IMG/VR virus record: IMGVR_UViG_3300024346_000545
Location: 1-22,937 of that record
Reading direction: 5' to 3' (one strand)
Origin: a virus
Length of the DNA stretch: 22,937 nt
In this document: positions 8,714-17,200 of the stretch, in pieces
Numbering within the stretch: position 1 is the stretch's first letter
How the letters are laid out: each line of letters begins with the position of its first letter
Program-made: the position numbers and the translations under genes
Notes under the pieces: model-generated
The model's database searches: none
What the model was told of the DNA's origin: nothing
Seen by the model: only the letters and a program-made list of their open reading frames with translations

Positions 8714-9202
8714 ATGGCAGATAAAAAAATAAGTGCATTAACACAAGTATCAGATTCTGATATCGGTGCAGATGACCTTCTACATATTGTAGACAACCCA
8801 GGCGGAACACCCGTCAACAAGAAAATGACTATCGGTCAAATGTTTGAAAACATCCCAACTCACTTAGCAGTTGACGATATCACAACATTGACTGCAACTG
8901 CAAGTAACCTTGCAAGTTCTTTTGCAACTGCAATCGACCTTTCAGGTGCATCAGCAGATGTCGCTTTCACATTAGACAACGGAACAGACGTTGGTCAGTT
9001 AAAAGTAATTTATGCTTCAACTGAACCTGCATCATCATACGTTGCAAACGTAACTGTAACTTCATGGGGTACAAGTGCGACTGGTTCAAACCAAATCGTT
9101 CTTTCAACTCTTGGTGAAGCAGTTATTTGTTTTTGGTCAGGAACAGCGTGGTTTGTAATCGCTGATTCAGGATTAACAGCATCAAGACCTGCAATAACAT
9201 AA
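8714..9202 (+). CDS. Small fibre-like virion structural protein, unrecognised
   Basis: This 162-residue protein lies between gp6 and gp7, where T4 has no gene. Its N terminus (KKISALTQVSDSDIGADDLL, then HIVDNPGG and NKKMTIGQMF) is the pattern seen at the start of many phage fibre and adaptor proteins: K-I-S-x-L, an acidic DDLL, then V-D and K-x-T. Residues about 65-150 are short strands ending in GEAVICFWSGTAWFVIAD, a form common in beta-barrel head-binding parts of fibres and tailspikes and like the strand-rich part of T4 gp10 near its N terminus. Wobble positions look richer in C than in the neighbours (many AAC, ATC, GAC codons), which may reflect high expression or a different origin. A strong AGGAG ribosome site precedes it. 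A rim or fibre-attachment role is inference. Confidence 0.6.
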   Translation: MADKKISALTQVSDSDIGADDLLHIVDNPGGTPVNKKMTIGQMFENIPTHLAVDDITTLTATASNLASSFATAIDLSGASADVAFTLDNGTDVGQLKVIYASTEPASSYVANVTVTSWGTSATGSNQIVLSTLGEAVICFWSGTAWFVIADSGLTASRPAIT

Positions 9203-9206
9203 GGAT
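9201..9206 (+). promoter_or_regulatory. Ribosome binding site supporting the GTG start at 9215
   Basis: AAGGAT overlaps the stop codon of the preceding gene and lies about 9 bases before the GTG at 9215. No in-frame ATG lies near, and the conserved N-terminal helix (LKERLSYRLPSLLPEYLK) begins only a few codons later, so GTG is the likely start. Confidence 0.6.
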
Positions 9207-9214
9207 AATAACTA

Positions 9215-12200
9215 GTGTCTAAGAATCATACTTTAAAGGAGAGACTCTCATACAGACTTCCTTCATTGCTCCCCGAGTACTTGAAGTCCGAAGCACCTGC
9301 ATTTGAAACATTCCTTAAAGCATATTTTGAATTCTTAGAAGCAGAAGTATTAACTTTAACAGAACAGGGCGATTTAGATGGTATCGCTAATGAAGATGGT
9401 ACGGGTTCAGTTTTACTTGAACCTGCTACCGTCTCACCATCTCCCGATTCTAATACCTCAAAGATTCTCTTTGAGATAAGTGCAACAAATAGTAATTCAG
9501 ATGCAGACCCCTTTACTATTGGGGAGTATGTTGTTGGTTCAAAAAGTAAATCAGTTGCAAAGATAGAAGTCATTAATGACAATGTACTTTATCTAAAAAC
9601 AGTTTCAGGTAATGGATTCTCAAAAGGGGAAACCGTAACTGGAAGAGATTCTAATCAAACAGGAACAGTTGGTTCCTATAAAGAAAATAGTATTCTTGCA
9701 AACAATAGACTATTAGACTATTCAGATATTGACGAGACAACAGAAGAGTTCTTAGAGTATTTCCAAAAAGACTTTATGCCTTCTATTGACCTTGCAACTT
9801 TACAGAACAGTCGTTTAACAATCAAAAATATCAATGACCTCTACAAGAAGAAGGGTACTGGAGAGTCATTACAATTCTTAATGAGACTCTTGTATGCACA
9901 AGATGCTGAGATAAGATATCCAATCAATGAAACGATTCATGTAAGTGAGTCGGGTTATTCTCAACAGAGAAGAATGAGAGTGACAATGACTTCAGGTATT
10001 CCTGAAGCGAATGATAAGATAACACAATATGCATTAGATGGAAGGACTATTACTGCACAAGCAGTTATAGAAAATGTATATATCGATAATAGTGAAACAG
10101 GATTGTATTCATTAGAGATAATGAACAATCATGTAGGAGAATTTACTAAAGGGTCTAGTGTGACCATTTTAGATAGAGACGGAATAACTGCTTTAACTGC
10201 AACCGTCAATGGTGTTATATCAGATATAAAAACAGGTTCATCTACTTATGTTGAACATAGTGATGATGGAGTAGTTTTACTGGAAGATGGTTATGGGTTA
10301 CTATATGAAAATGTATTAAATCCTTTTGGTTCTCTTTATACACTAAATGATAAGATAAACATTGTCGGTGGTAAAGGGGATACAGATACTACTGAATGTC
10401 TTGCAGTTGTTAATGGTTTAGTTGAAGGTGGAATTACCGAAATTCTAATTGAAGAATCAGGTGACAACTATGAAGCAGGAGACTTAATCGTATTTGAAAA
10501 CGGACAAGGTTACGGAGGAGAAGCAATAATAGGTGCAATCAATGACACCATTTTGTTAGAACAAGGAACCAAAGACCAAAACCGTCCCGAAGTTACTGAA
10601 TGGGAGTTTACTGCAACTGCAGGTCAAACCGTATTCGGTGGGCCAAGTGTAGTTGATGATTATGGAAACCTAGTATTTTTCAATGACAGTGCAATACAAG
10701 TGTTTGTGGATGGTCTTCTAAGTACTAGAACTTTGAACTTCACATCAAAGAATGACAGAGTTACATTCTTATCAGGACTTAATGCAGGTCAGACAGTAAA
10801 CATCTATACAGAGTTTAATAATATAACATATGAAGATGGAAGTATTATAAATCATGAGACTGCTACAGGAGAAATTAGAAGTGTTAAGATAACTTCAGGT
10901 GGAAGTTACACTTCATTACCAACAGTGTTCCCTGGCGGTTACATCTACATGAAGGATGTATCAGGTTTTGAAGAAGGAGAATCCATAACAGGTGGTACAT
11001 CAACTGCTACTGCAATCATATCAAAGATAGACACAACTAACAAACGACTAATTGTTAAACGAGTATCTACAGATACTGGTGTATTTTTAAATGCAGAGTT
11101 AATTACTGGTGGAACAACTGAAACAGCAACAGTAAATACTCAAGTAAAAGTTTCAAGTGGTACAGGTGCAAAACTATTTGCATATTCTGATACTGTTGGT
11201 GGAGTTTCATCAATCAATATCCAAAACCAAGGTAACATGTTTGATGCTGACGGTGTTGTATCCGACACATCTCATTTCCCTTTATTAATTACTACACCTA
11301 GTGCAACACTTACACGAGACTTAGTTATAACAGGAGAGATGTCAGGAACGACTGCAAAGGTAGTATCATATGATGCTGCAAGACACATCTTAACATACAC
11401 TTCACTAAGTGGAGACTTCTTTGAGAATGAGAAGGTTACATATAATCTTAACGATTCATTTACTGTATTGAGAAGTAGTCGATTCAATGGACGAGGTCTA
11501 TTTGCAGGTGAAGGAATAATCGAAGAACAGATGGTTGGAGATTATGGAACAATAGATGCGAGTGCTTCAAGAGTTCAAGATGGTAAATTCTATCAGACTC
11601 ACTCATATGTTGTCAAGGTCGGAGAGTCAATCAACAAGTGGAGAGGTATCGTTAAAGATTTACTTCACCCTGCAGGACACATCTTCTTTGGTGAGGTTGC
11701 AATCAAAAACACAATTGACACAACTGTAGAAGACCAAGTAAGATTTAGACCAACAATTATTATACCAACAAATGCTGTGTTAGGTGTTCCAACTCCATTC
11801 ACAAACTCTATGAGAGAGATAGAGATTTATACACTATCGGATGAAATAGACCCAGTTACAATTGCAGAACTAAAAGATGCAGGTGTTCCAAATGTAGGAA
11901 CAGACCCAAGAACAGGTGGTGCAATAACAGAACCATATACAGAGTATGGTGATTCATCACATAGAAACAGACATTTCAATATCAATATCATTCAGTCTCA
12001 TGTACTTGGAACATCACAAGTCGGAATGCATTCACATGATGGCATACCTACAGTTCTTTCATTAGATTCTGCAGATAATGGATATCTAGTTAGAAGTACT
12101 GAAAGAAGACCTGCAGACAAGGGTAAGATTACTCAATTGTGGAACGCAGAGGACGAGAAGTTAATATTAGAAGATAATAATCTGATATTAATGGAAGAAG

Positions 12201-12739
12201 ACCCGAACTACTTAAAATTTGAACCAAGGATAACTGAAAATGTTTACTTCCAAGGAACGGAAGGAGAAAGAATACTTTCAGAAGATGGTTTAGATATATT
12301 TAATTTAGAAGATGCAACAATTGAATACGCACCAGCAAACTATATGAATACAGAAAGAAGTATAGAGATAGATGGTGGTTTGTATTTTGAAGATGGGAAT
12401 AGAATAGTATCGGAAGATACTACACCATTCCTACAAGAAGGTTTATCTGAAAGTGGATTGACATCCTTTATCCCTTTAGGGTCAACTTTCAGAACCCTAA
12501 ATACAATTACAGGACAACAAGTCTATGATATTTCATATTATATAAAAGATGAGACTGATGCAGATGGCTTATTGTTAGAAGATGGAACTGGAAATATGTT
12601 AAGTGAGGAATCAAATCCCGAGGGATTGAGGATTAATGACTTGAACACATACTTCCCTAACTATTTCATGGATGAATTTAGTAACCATGAAAGAAAAAGA
12701 ACAAATATTACATTTAGTGCATACATAAAGTCTGCATAG
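9215..12739 (+). CDS. gp7: Baseplate wedge protein, T4 gp7-like, rebuilt with beta modules
   Basis: gp7 starts wedge assembly in T4 and links gp10, gp8, gp6 and gp53. This 1174-residue product lacks the T4 N-terminal half but carries the elements of the T4 C-terminal part: LLPEYLKSEAPAFETFLKAY (residues 18-37), the helix LYKKKGTGESLQFLMRLLYA (about 209-228, matching T4 FYSTKGIEASYKFLFKVLYN) and KWRGIVKDLLHPAGHIFFGE (about 807-826, matching T4 RWKSDVIRFVHPVGFGF). Between these lie several inserted beta modules (about residues 97-155, 580-645, 697-755), one FTATAGQTVF/VFVDG module (about 460-535), and a degenerate acidic ED-G-x-G motif seen at least six times. Position between gp6 and gp8 agrees with T4 order. 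The GTG start is supported by AAGGAT. The stop lies just before two late-promoter boxes. Confidence 0.8.
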   Translation: MSKNHTLKERLSYRLPSLLPEYLKSEAPAFETFLKAYFEFLEAEVLTLTEQGDLDGIANEDGTGSVLLEPATVSPSPDSNTSKILFEISATNSNSDADPFTIGEYVVGSKSKSVAKIEVINDNVLYLKTVSGNGFSKGETVTGRDSNQTGTVGSYKENSILANNRLLDYSDIDETTEEFLEYFQKDFMPSIDLATLQNSRLTIKNINDLYKKKGTGESLQFLMRLLYAQDAEIRYPINETIHVSESGYSQQRRMRVTMTSGIPEANDKITQYALDGRTITAQAVIENVYIDNSETGLYSLEIMNNHVGEFTKGSSVTILDRDGITALTATVNGVISDIKTGSSTYVEHSDDGVVLLEDGYGLLYENVLNPFGSLYTLNDKINIVGGKGDTDTTECLAVVNGLVEGGITEILIEESGDNYEAGDLIVFENGQGYGGEAIIGAINDTILLEQGTKDQNRPEVTEWEFTATAGQTVFGGPSVVDDYGNLVFFNDSAIQVFVDGLLSTRTLNFTSKNDRVTFLSGLNAGQTVNIYTEFNNITYEDGSIINHETATGEIRSVKITSGGSYTSLPTVFPGGYIYMKDVSGFEEGESITGGTSTATAIISKIDTTNKRLIVKRVSTDTGVFLNAELITGGTTETATVNTQVKVSSGTGAKLFAYSDTVGGVSSINIQNQGNMFDADGVVSDTSHFPLLITTPSATLTRDLVITGEMSGTTAKVVSYDAARHILTYTSLSGDFFENEKVTYNLNDSFTVLRSSRFNGRGLFAGEGIIEEQMVGDYGTIDASASRVQDGKFYQTHSYVVKVGESINKWRGIVKDLLHPAGHIFFGEVAIKNTIDTTVEDQVRFRPTIIIPTNAVLGVPTPFTNSMREIEIYTLSDEIDPVTIAELKDAGVPNVGTDPRTGGAITEPYTEYGDSSHRNRHFNINIIQSHVLGTSQVGMHSHDGIPTVLSLDSADNGYLVRSTERRPADKGKITQLWNAEDEKLILEDNNLILMEEDPNYLKFEPRITENVYFQGTEGERILSEDGLDIFNLEDATIEYAPANYMNTERSIEIDGGLYFEDGNRIVSEDTTPFLQEGLSESGLTSFIPLGSTFRTLNTITGQQVYDISYYIKDETDADGLLLEDGTGNMLSEESNPEGLRINDLNTYFPNYFMDEFSNHERKRTNITFSAYIKSA
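12146..12625 (+). repeat. Degenerate acidic ED-G motif repeats in the gp7 C terminus
   Basis: Four loosely spaced copies of a Leu-Glu-Asp-Gly pattern occur here: LILEDNNLILMEEDP, RILSEDGLDIFNLED, YFEDGNRIVSEDTTPFLQE and LLLEDGTGNMLSEESNP. Two more lie upstream near 9389-9422 and 10270-10320 (EDGTGSVLLEP, LLEDGYGLLYENVLNP). They share spacing of the acidic pair, a glycine and a second Glu, but are not identical at DNA level, so they are old repeats within the protein. Confidence 0.5.
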
Positions 12740-12742
12740 TCT

Positions 12743-12750
12743 TATAAATA
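12743..12750 (+). promoter_or_regulatory. T4-type late promoter box upstream of gp8 (first copy)
   Basis: This is an exact match to the T4 late -10 element TATAAATA, lying in the 39-base gap between gp7 and gp8. T4-type late transcripts start several bases after the box, so this copy would give a leader retaining the TAGGAGA ribosome site (12767-12773). It is the more plausible functional copy of the pair. Confidence 0.7.
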
Positions 12751-12754
12751 GTAT

Positions 12755-12762
12755 TATAAATA
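12755..12762 (+). promoter_or_regulatory. T4-type late promoter box upstream of gp8 (second copy)
   Basis: A second exact TATAAATA lies 12 bases after the first, as part of an 11-base imperfect direct repeat (12742-12752 and 12754-12764). A start about 7 bases downstream would fall in or beside the ribosome site at 12767-12773, so this copy may serve less well for gp8 translation. Confidence 0.5.
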
Positions 12763-12778
12763 ATCGTAGGAGATTACA

Positions 12779-14239
12779 ATGGCAGCAATTATTACCGAAA
12801 AGTTTAGAATTCATAATGCTAAACAATTCAAAGAAGATTTTGGAGAGAGTGCCTCTTCATCATATATTTTTATAGGTCGTCCATGGTCATGGACTGATGA
12901 CACACAACCACCTTCACCTGCAAACGCAGTTGGTGAAGAGATTGATTCATATGCAGATATGTTAGCAATGAAAAAAGTAGGTAGTGCAGATGTCTCACAT
13001 GGTCTAACAAGATATGACTATGATACAACAGGAAGTACTAAGTATGATGAGTATGCACATGACTATAGTGCAAGTAATACTTCTCCTGCAACATCATCAA
13101 ACAATCTTTACGATTCAAAATTCTTTGTTATAACAGACGAGTATCATGTATATAAATGTATTAGAACTGGAAGAAATTCAAGTGGTGCTGTTATAAATTC
13201 AACAGTTCAACCAACTGGAACATCTGCAACTGCATTAGTTGAAACATCAGATACAGGTGCTGCTTCAGGTAGAGGATATATTTGGAAATATATGTATACT
13301 GTTTCTGCATCAGAAACAATCAAATTTGTAACAAACGACTTTATACCAGTTAAAACAATTGGTGCTCAAACAGAAATTGATGGTGCTTCAGGTGCATTAG
13401 GAACTGCTGCCGCAGATGACGGAACATCACAATGGGATGTTGAGAACTCTGCAGTGGACGGAGGAGTTCACCATGTAGTAGTAACAGCAGGTGGTTCAGG
13501 TTATACTGATGCAACATATACTTCAGTTGCAATAGACGGAGATGGTTCAGGTGGTGTATGTACAGTGGTTGTATCTTCGGGTGCAATTTCATATGTAAAC
13601 ATAACTTCTGCAGGAACTGGATACAAACGTGCAACTATAGATATCGCTGGTATTTCAGGAATCGGTTCAGGTTCAGGTGGAGTTGCTAAAGTAATTATCT
13701 CACCTCTTACTGGACATGGTTCAGACCCAATCCAAGAACTTGGTGGAAACTATGTAATTGTAAACTCAAGATTAGAGTTTGGTGAAGGTAGTGGAGATTT
13801 CCCAACAGACAATGACTTTAGAAGGATAGGACTTTTACAAGACCCATTTAATAAAGGAACAACAACTGTATCAACATCTCCAACATTAGCTGCATATCAT
13901 AAAATGACACTTTCAAGTGTTAGTGGTCTTAGTATTGATGATATCATTCTAAACGCAAACTCTGATGGAAATGGAGTTGCAGTATCAAGAGTTATCTCAA
14001 TCACTGGTAATGTTGTATCTCACATCCCAGTTTCAAACAGTGACGGTGGATATGTAAACTTTGTTAGTTCAAACACTGTATATGTCGGTGGTACAACAAT
14101 AGGAACTATCTCAGCAGTTGATGCAAACTTCCCCGAAGTTGAAAAATATTCAGGTCAAGTGATGTATGTTGAGAATAGAGGTGCAGTAACAAGAGCTGCA
14201 GACCAAATAGAAGATATTAAATTAATTATTGAAATGTAA
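12779..14239 (+). CDS. gp8: Baseplate wedge protein, T4 gp8-like, with two inserted modules
   Basis: gp8 is a dimeric wedge protein that binds gp7, gp10 and gp6. The ends match T4 gp8 well: ITEKFRIHNAKQFKEDFGES at the N terminus, IFIGRPWSW (about residues 30-38, T4 has TFGRSEPWS), GRGYIWKYMYTVSASETIKF followed by VTNDFIPV (about 162-190), FRRIGLLQDPF (about 350-360) and the end SGQVMYVENRGAVTRAADQI, which parallels T4 SGEMIYMENR and the MDQTEEI end. The product has 486 residues against 334. The extra length is two inserts: a GGSGYT/GTGYK glycine-rich module at about 202-317 and a second beta module at about 370-450. It has TAGGAGA 5 bases before the ATG, two late-promoter boxes upstream and its own terminator. 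Confidence 0.92.
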   Translation: MAAIITEKFRIHNAKQFKEDFGESASSSYIFIGRPWSWTDDTQPPSPANAVGEEIDSYADMLAMKKVGSADVSHGLTRYDYDTTGSTKYDEYAHDYSASNTSPATSSNNLYDSKFFVITDEYHVYKCIRTGRNSSGAVINSTVQPTGTSATALVETSDTGAASGRGYIWKYMYTVSASETIKFVTNDFIPVKTIGAQTEIDGASGALGTAAADDGTSQWDVENSAVDGGVHHVVVTAGGSGYTDATYTSVAIDGDGSGGVCTVVVSSGAISYVNITSAGTGYKRATIDIAGISGIGSGSGGVAKVIISPLTGHGSDPIQELGGNYVIVNSRLEFGEGSGDFPTDNDFRRIGLLQDPFNKGTTTVSTSPTLAAYHKMTLSSVSGLSIDDIILNANSDGNGVAVSRVISITGNVVSHIPVSNSDGGYVNFVSSNTVYVGGTTIGTISAVDANFPEVEKYSGQVMYVENRGAVTRAADQIEDIKLIIEM

Positions 14240-14243
14240 TACT

Positions 14244-14262
14244 GGGGATGAAATCCCCTTTT
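14244..14262 (+). terminator. Intrinsic terminator after gp8
   Basis: GGGGAT (14244-14249) and ATCCCC (14253-14258) form a perfect 6-base stem with a GAA loop, followed directly by TTTT (14259-14262). It begins 5 bases after the gp8 stop. This is the only clear intrinsic terminator I see in the window. Confidence 0.8.
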
Positions 14263-14294
14263 ACATACAATAGTACAAAACAAGTTAGGAAACT

Positions 14295-17200
14295 ATGGCT
14301 GAAAAAACTGATTTAAATGTATCCCCATACTATGATGATTACAATGAGAATAACAATTTTCATAAAGTATTGTTTCGTGCAGGTAGGGCTCTACAATCAA
14401 GAGAATTAACTCAATCCCAATCTATACTTCAAAACCAAGTTGAAAGATTTGGTAGTCATATGTTTAAAGAGGGTTCTATTGTTCAGGGTGCTCAAACAGA
14501 TGTTAACATGGAATTATACTATGTTAAAGTTAACTCTGCAAACCCAAATGCAACTGGTGATACTAATGCAGAAACATATAGAACATCCTTTCATGGAAAA
14601 TTTCTTCAGGGTAAGACAACAGGAGTTGTTGCAAAGGTAATTACATCCTCTGCAGAGACTTCAGATGATTCCCTAACAATATTCGTTAAGTACTTAACTC
14701 AAGGAACGGATACAGGAAACTCATTCTCATTTACTACAACAGAAGAATTACAAGAAGTAACAGTAGATGATGCTGGTGTTATATCAGTAGTATCCAATAA
14801 CTATAACGAGTTTACGGTTGCAACAGAAACAACAATCAACATTGTTAATGGTAGAGCATCTATTGCAAATATATCAGAAGGTATTATGTTTATTAGAGGG
14901 TTCTTCGTTAAAGTTCCTGCACAAGAATTAATACTAGAAAAATATAGTGGTAGTCCTTCTTACAGAGTTGGTCTATCTATTGTTGAGAGTTCAGTAGACT
15001 CTGCAACAGATATTTCATTAAACGATAACGCAACTGGTACAACTAACGAGAACTCGCCAGGTGCAGACAGATTAAAAATGTCATTGACATTAGCAAAGTT
15101 CTCACTTGCAACTACAGATGATACAGACTTTGTAGAAACTATGAGAATTAACAATGGTATTATTGAACTAGAAATCAATAAAACAATGTACAATAATATC
15201 GAAAACACACTTGCAAGAAGAACATTTGATGCAAATGGTGATTTTGTTGTAAGTCAGTTCACACATAGTTTAAGAGAACACTTGGACGATAGTACTAATA
15301 GAGGTTTTTACGCAAAAGCACAAGGTGGTGACGAAGGACAGTTTGTCATGCAAGTATCGCCTGGTAAAGCATACGTTAAAGGATACGAGATTGATAAAGT
15401 AGGAACAACTACTATCCCTTTCTCAAAAGCAAGAAGTACAGTTTCATTAGATAACGCAAATACACCTATAAGAATAGGTAACAGTTTAAAAGTCTTTAAC
15501 ACACATTCACTACCCGAGTTTGGTAATGAAAGTGGAGATGATGCAATGTCCCCGTTTGCACCTTGTGAACTTTGGGATTCTTCAGTAACATCTGCTGGAA
15601 CAAAACCTACAACCAACATGATTGGTTATGCAAGAGTAAGAAACATTGATTTGGACAGTGGTTCAGATTCAAGTGATGTATATACAAATGCATCTATCTT
15701 TAACTTGTATATGTTTGATATCAAGATGTTCACTAAACTTAGTGGTACACTAAGTGGAACATTCTCTGAAGGAGATAAAGTAGTCGCTAATAACGGTGCA
15801 ACAGGAATCGTATCTCATACATCTAGTGGACAGTTATTTTTACATGATGTTGTGGGAACATTTGCAGTTGGAAATACAATTACAACAGAAGGTGTAACTT
15901 CAGGTACAACAACAGTGACTGCAGTTAGGTCTTACAATGTTGACCGTGCAAGGTCAATTACACAAACACCTAAGAATACAAACAGAGAGATATTTACTGC
16001 AGACTTAGTTGCAGATTCAGATAAAGTATTAACTGGAACAGTTACTATGACTGCTTCAGACCCAACAGTTACAGGTTTTGCCACAAAATTCTTGACAGAA
16101 TTAAAAGAGGGTGATATAATATTAGACCAAAGTGGAAACGAAAACAAAGTATTATCAGTAACAAACGATTTAAGTTTAGAGTTAACTGATAATGGTACTA
16201 CTGGATTCAGTGGTAATGCAATACGAAGAAGAGTTAGAATCTTCAACCAAGACCAAACAGTTGCACTTGCATCATGGCCTAGAGACTATGTGTCATCCCA
16301 TACTGCAGAATCAATTCAAGTAAGACGACAACAAGTTGTATCTATTGCATCTAACGAAGTTCAGTTATCAACTGGTTCAAATGGTATATTCGGTGCAAAA
16401 AATACAGACAACTTTACAATTGCAGTTATTGAAGCATCTACAGGTTATGCACAAGGTGATATCCTCAATGTAGAAGACTTCGGTGGAACACCACAATCTT
16501 CAGGTTCAGGTCAAACACTAACATTGACAGGATTTGATTCTGCTGATAATGGTGCAGTTCTTAGAGTTACCTCTACTATCACGATTACAGACCCAGTTAA
16601 CAGAGACAAAACAATCAGAGAAGCAAGACTTCTTAAAGTTGGAAGTGACAGAACTGCAGGTGGTAAATATGGTACTGCATATGACGATAGAGAAATATCG
16701 TTAGGTGTTGCTGACGTATTTAAAATCCATGCAGTCTATGAGGGAGTTGGAGGAAGTACACCTCTACCACCTAGTGCAACATTTACAGTGTCTAGTGGGA
16801 CATTCGTAAACTATGAAAAATTTATTGGACAAACATCTAATGCACATGGTATAATAATAACAACAGGTGGAACAACTTATTTCTACTATGTATCAGGAAC
16901 ATTCGTAAATGCAGAGACTGTAGTTGGACAAACATCTAATGCAGTTGCGACACTAACTAATGTAACTACAGGTTCATCAAACATAACATCTAGATATTTC
17001 TTCGACAATGGTCAGAGAGATGGATTTTATGACTTAGGAAAATTAACAAGAAAGACTGGTTCTGCAGCACCATCTAATTCTATACTAATATGCTTTGATT
17101 ACTTTACGCCATCAGGAAGTGGAGACTTCTTTGATGTTGAATCATATGCAAGTATAGAGTATAAAGACATTCCAGTTTACTCTCCAAACAAAGTAGACTT

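Noticed and set aside
13151-13158. TATAAATG and other one-mismatch late boxes inside genes (for example near 2063 and 10855)
   Set aside because: They lie in the middle of strong coding regions and such near matches are expected often in DNA this AT-rich.
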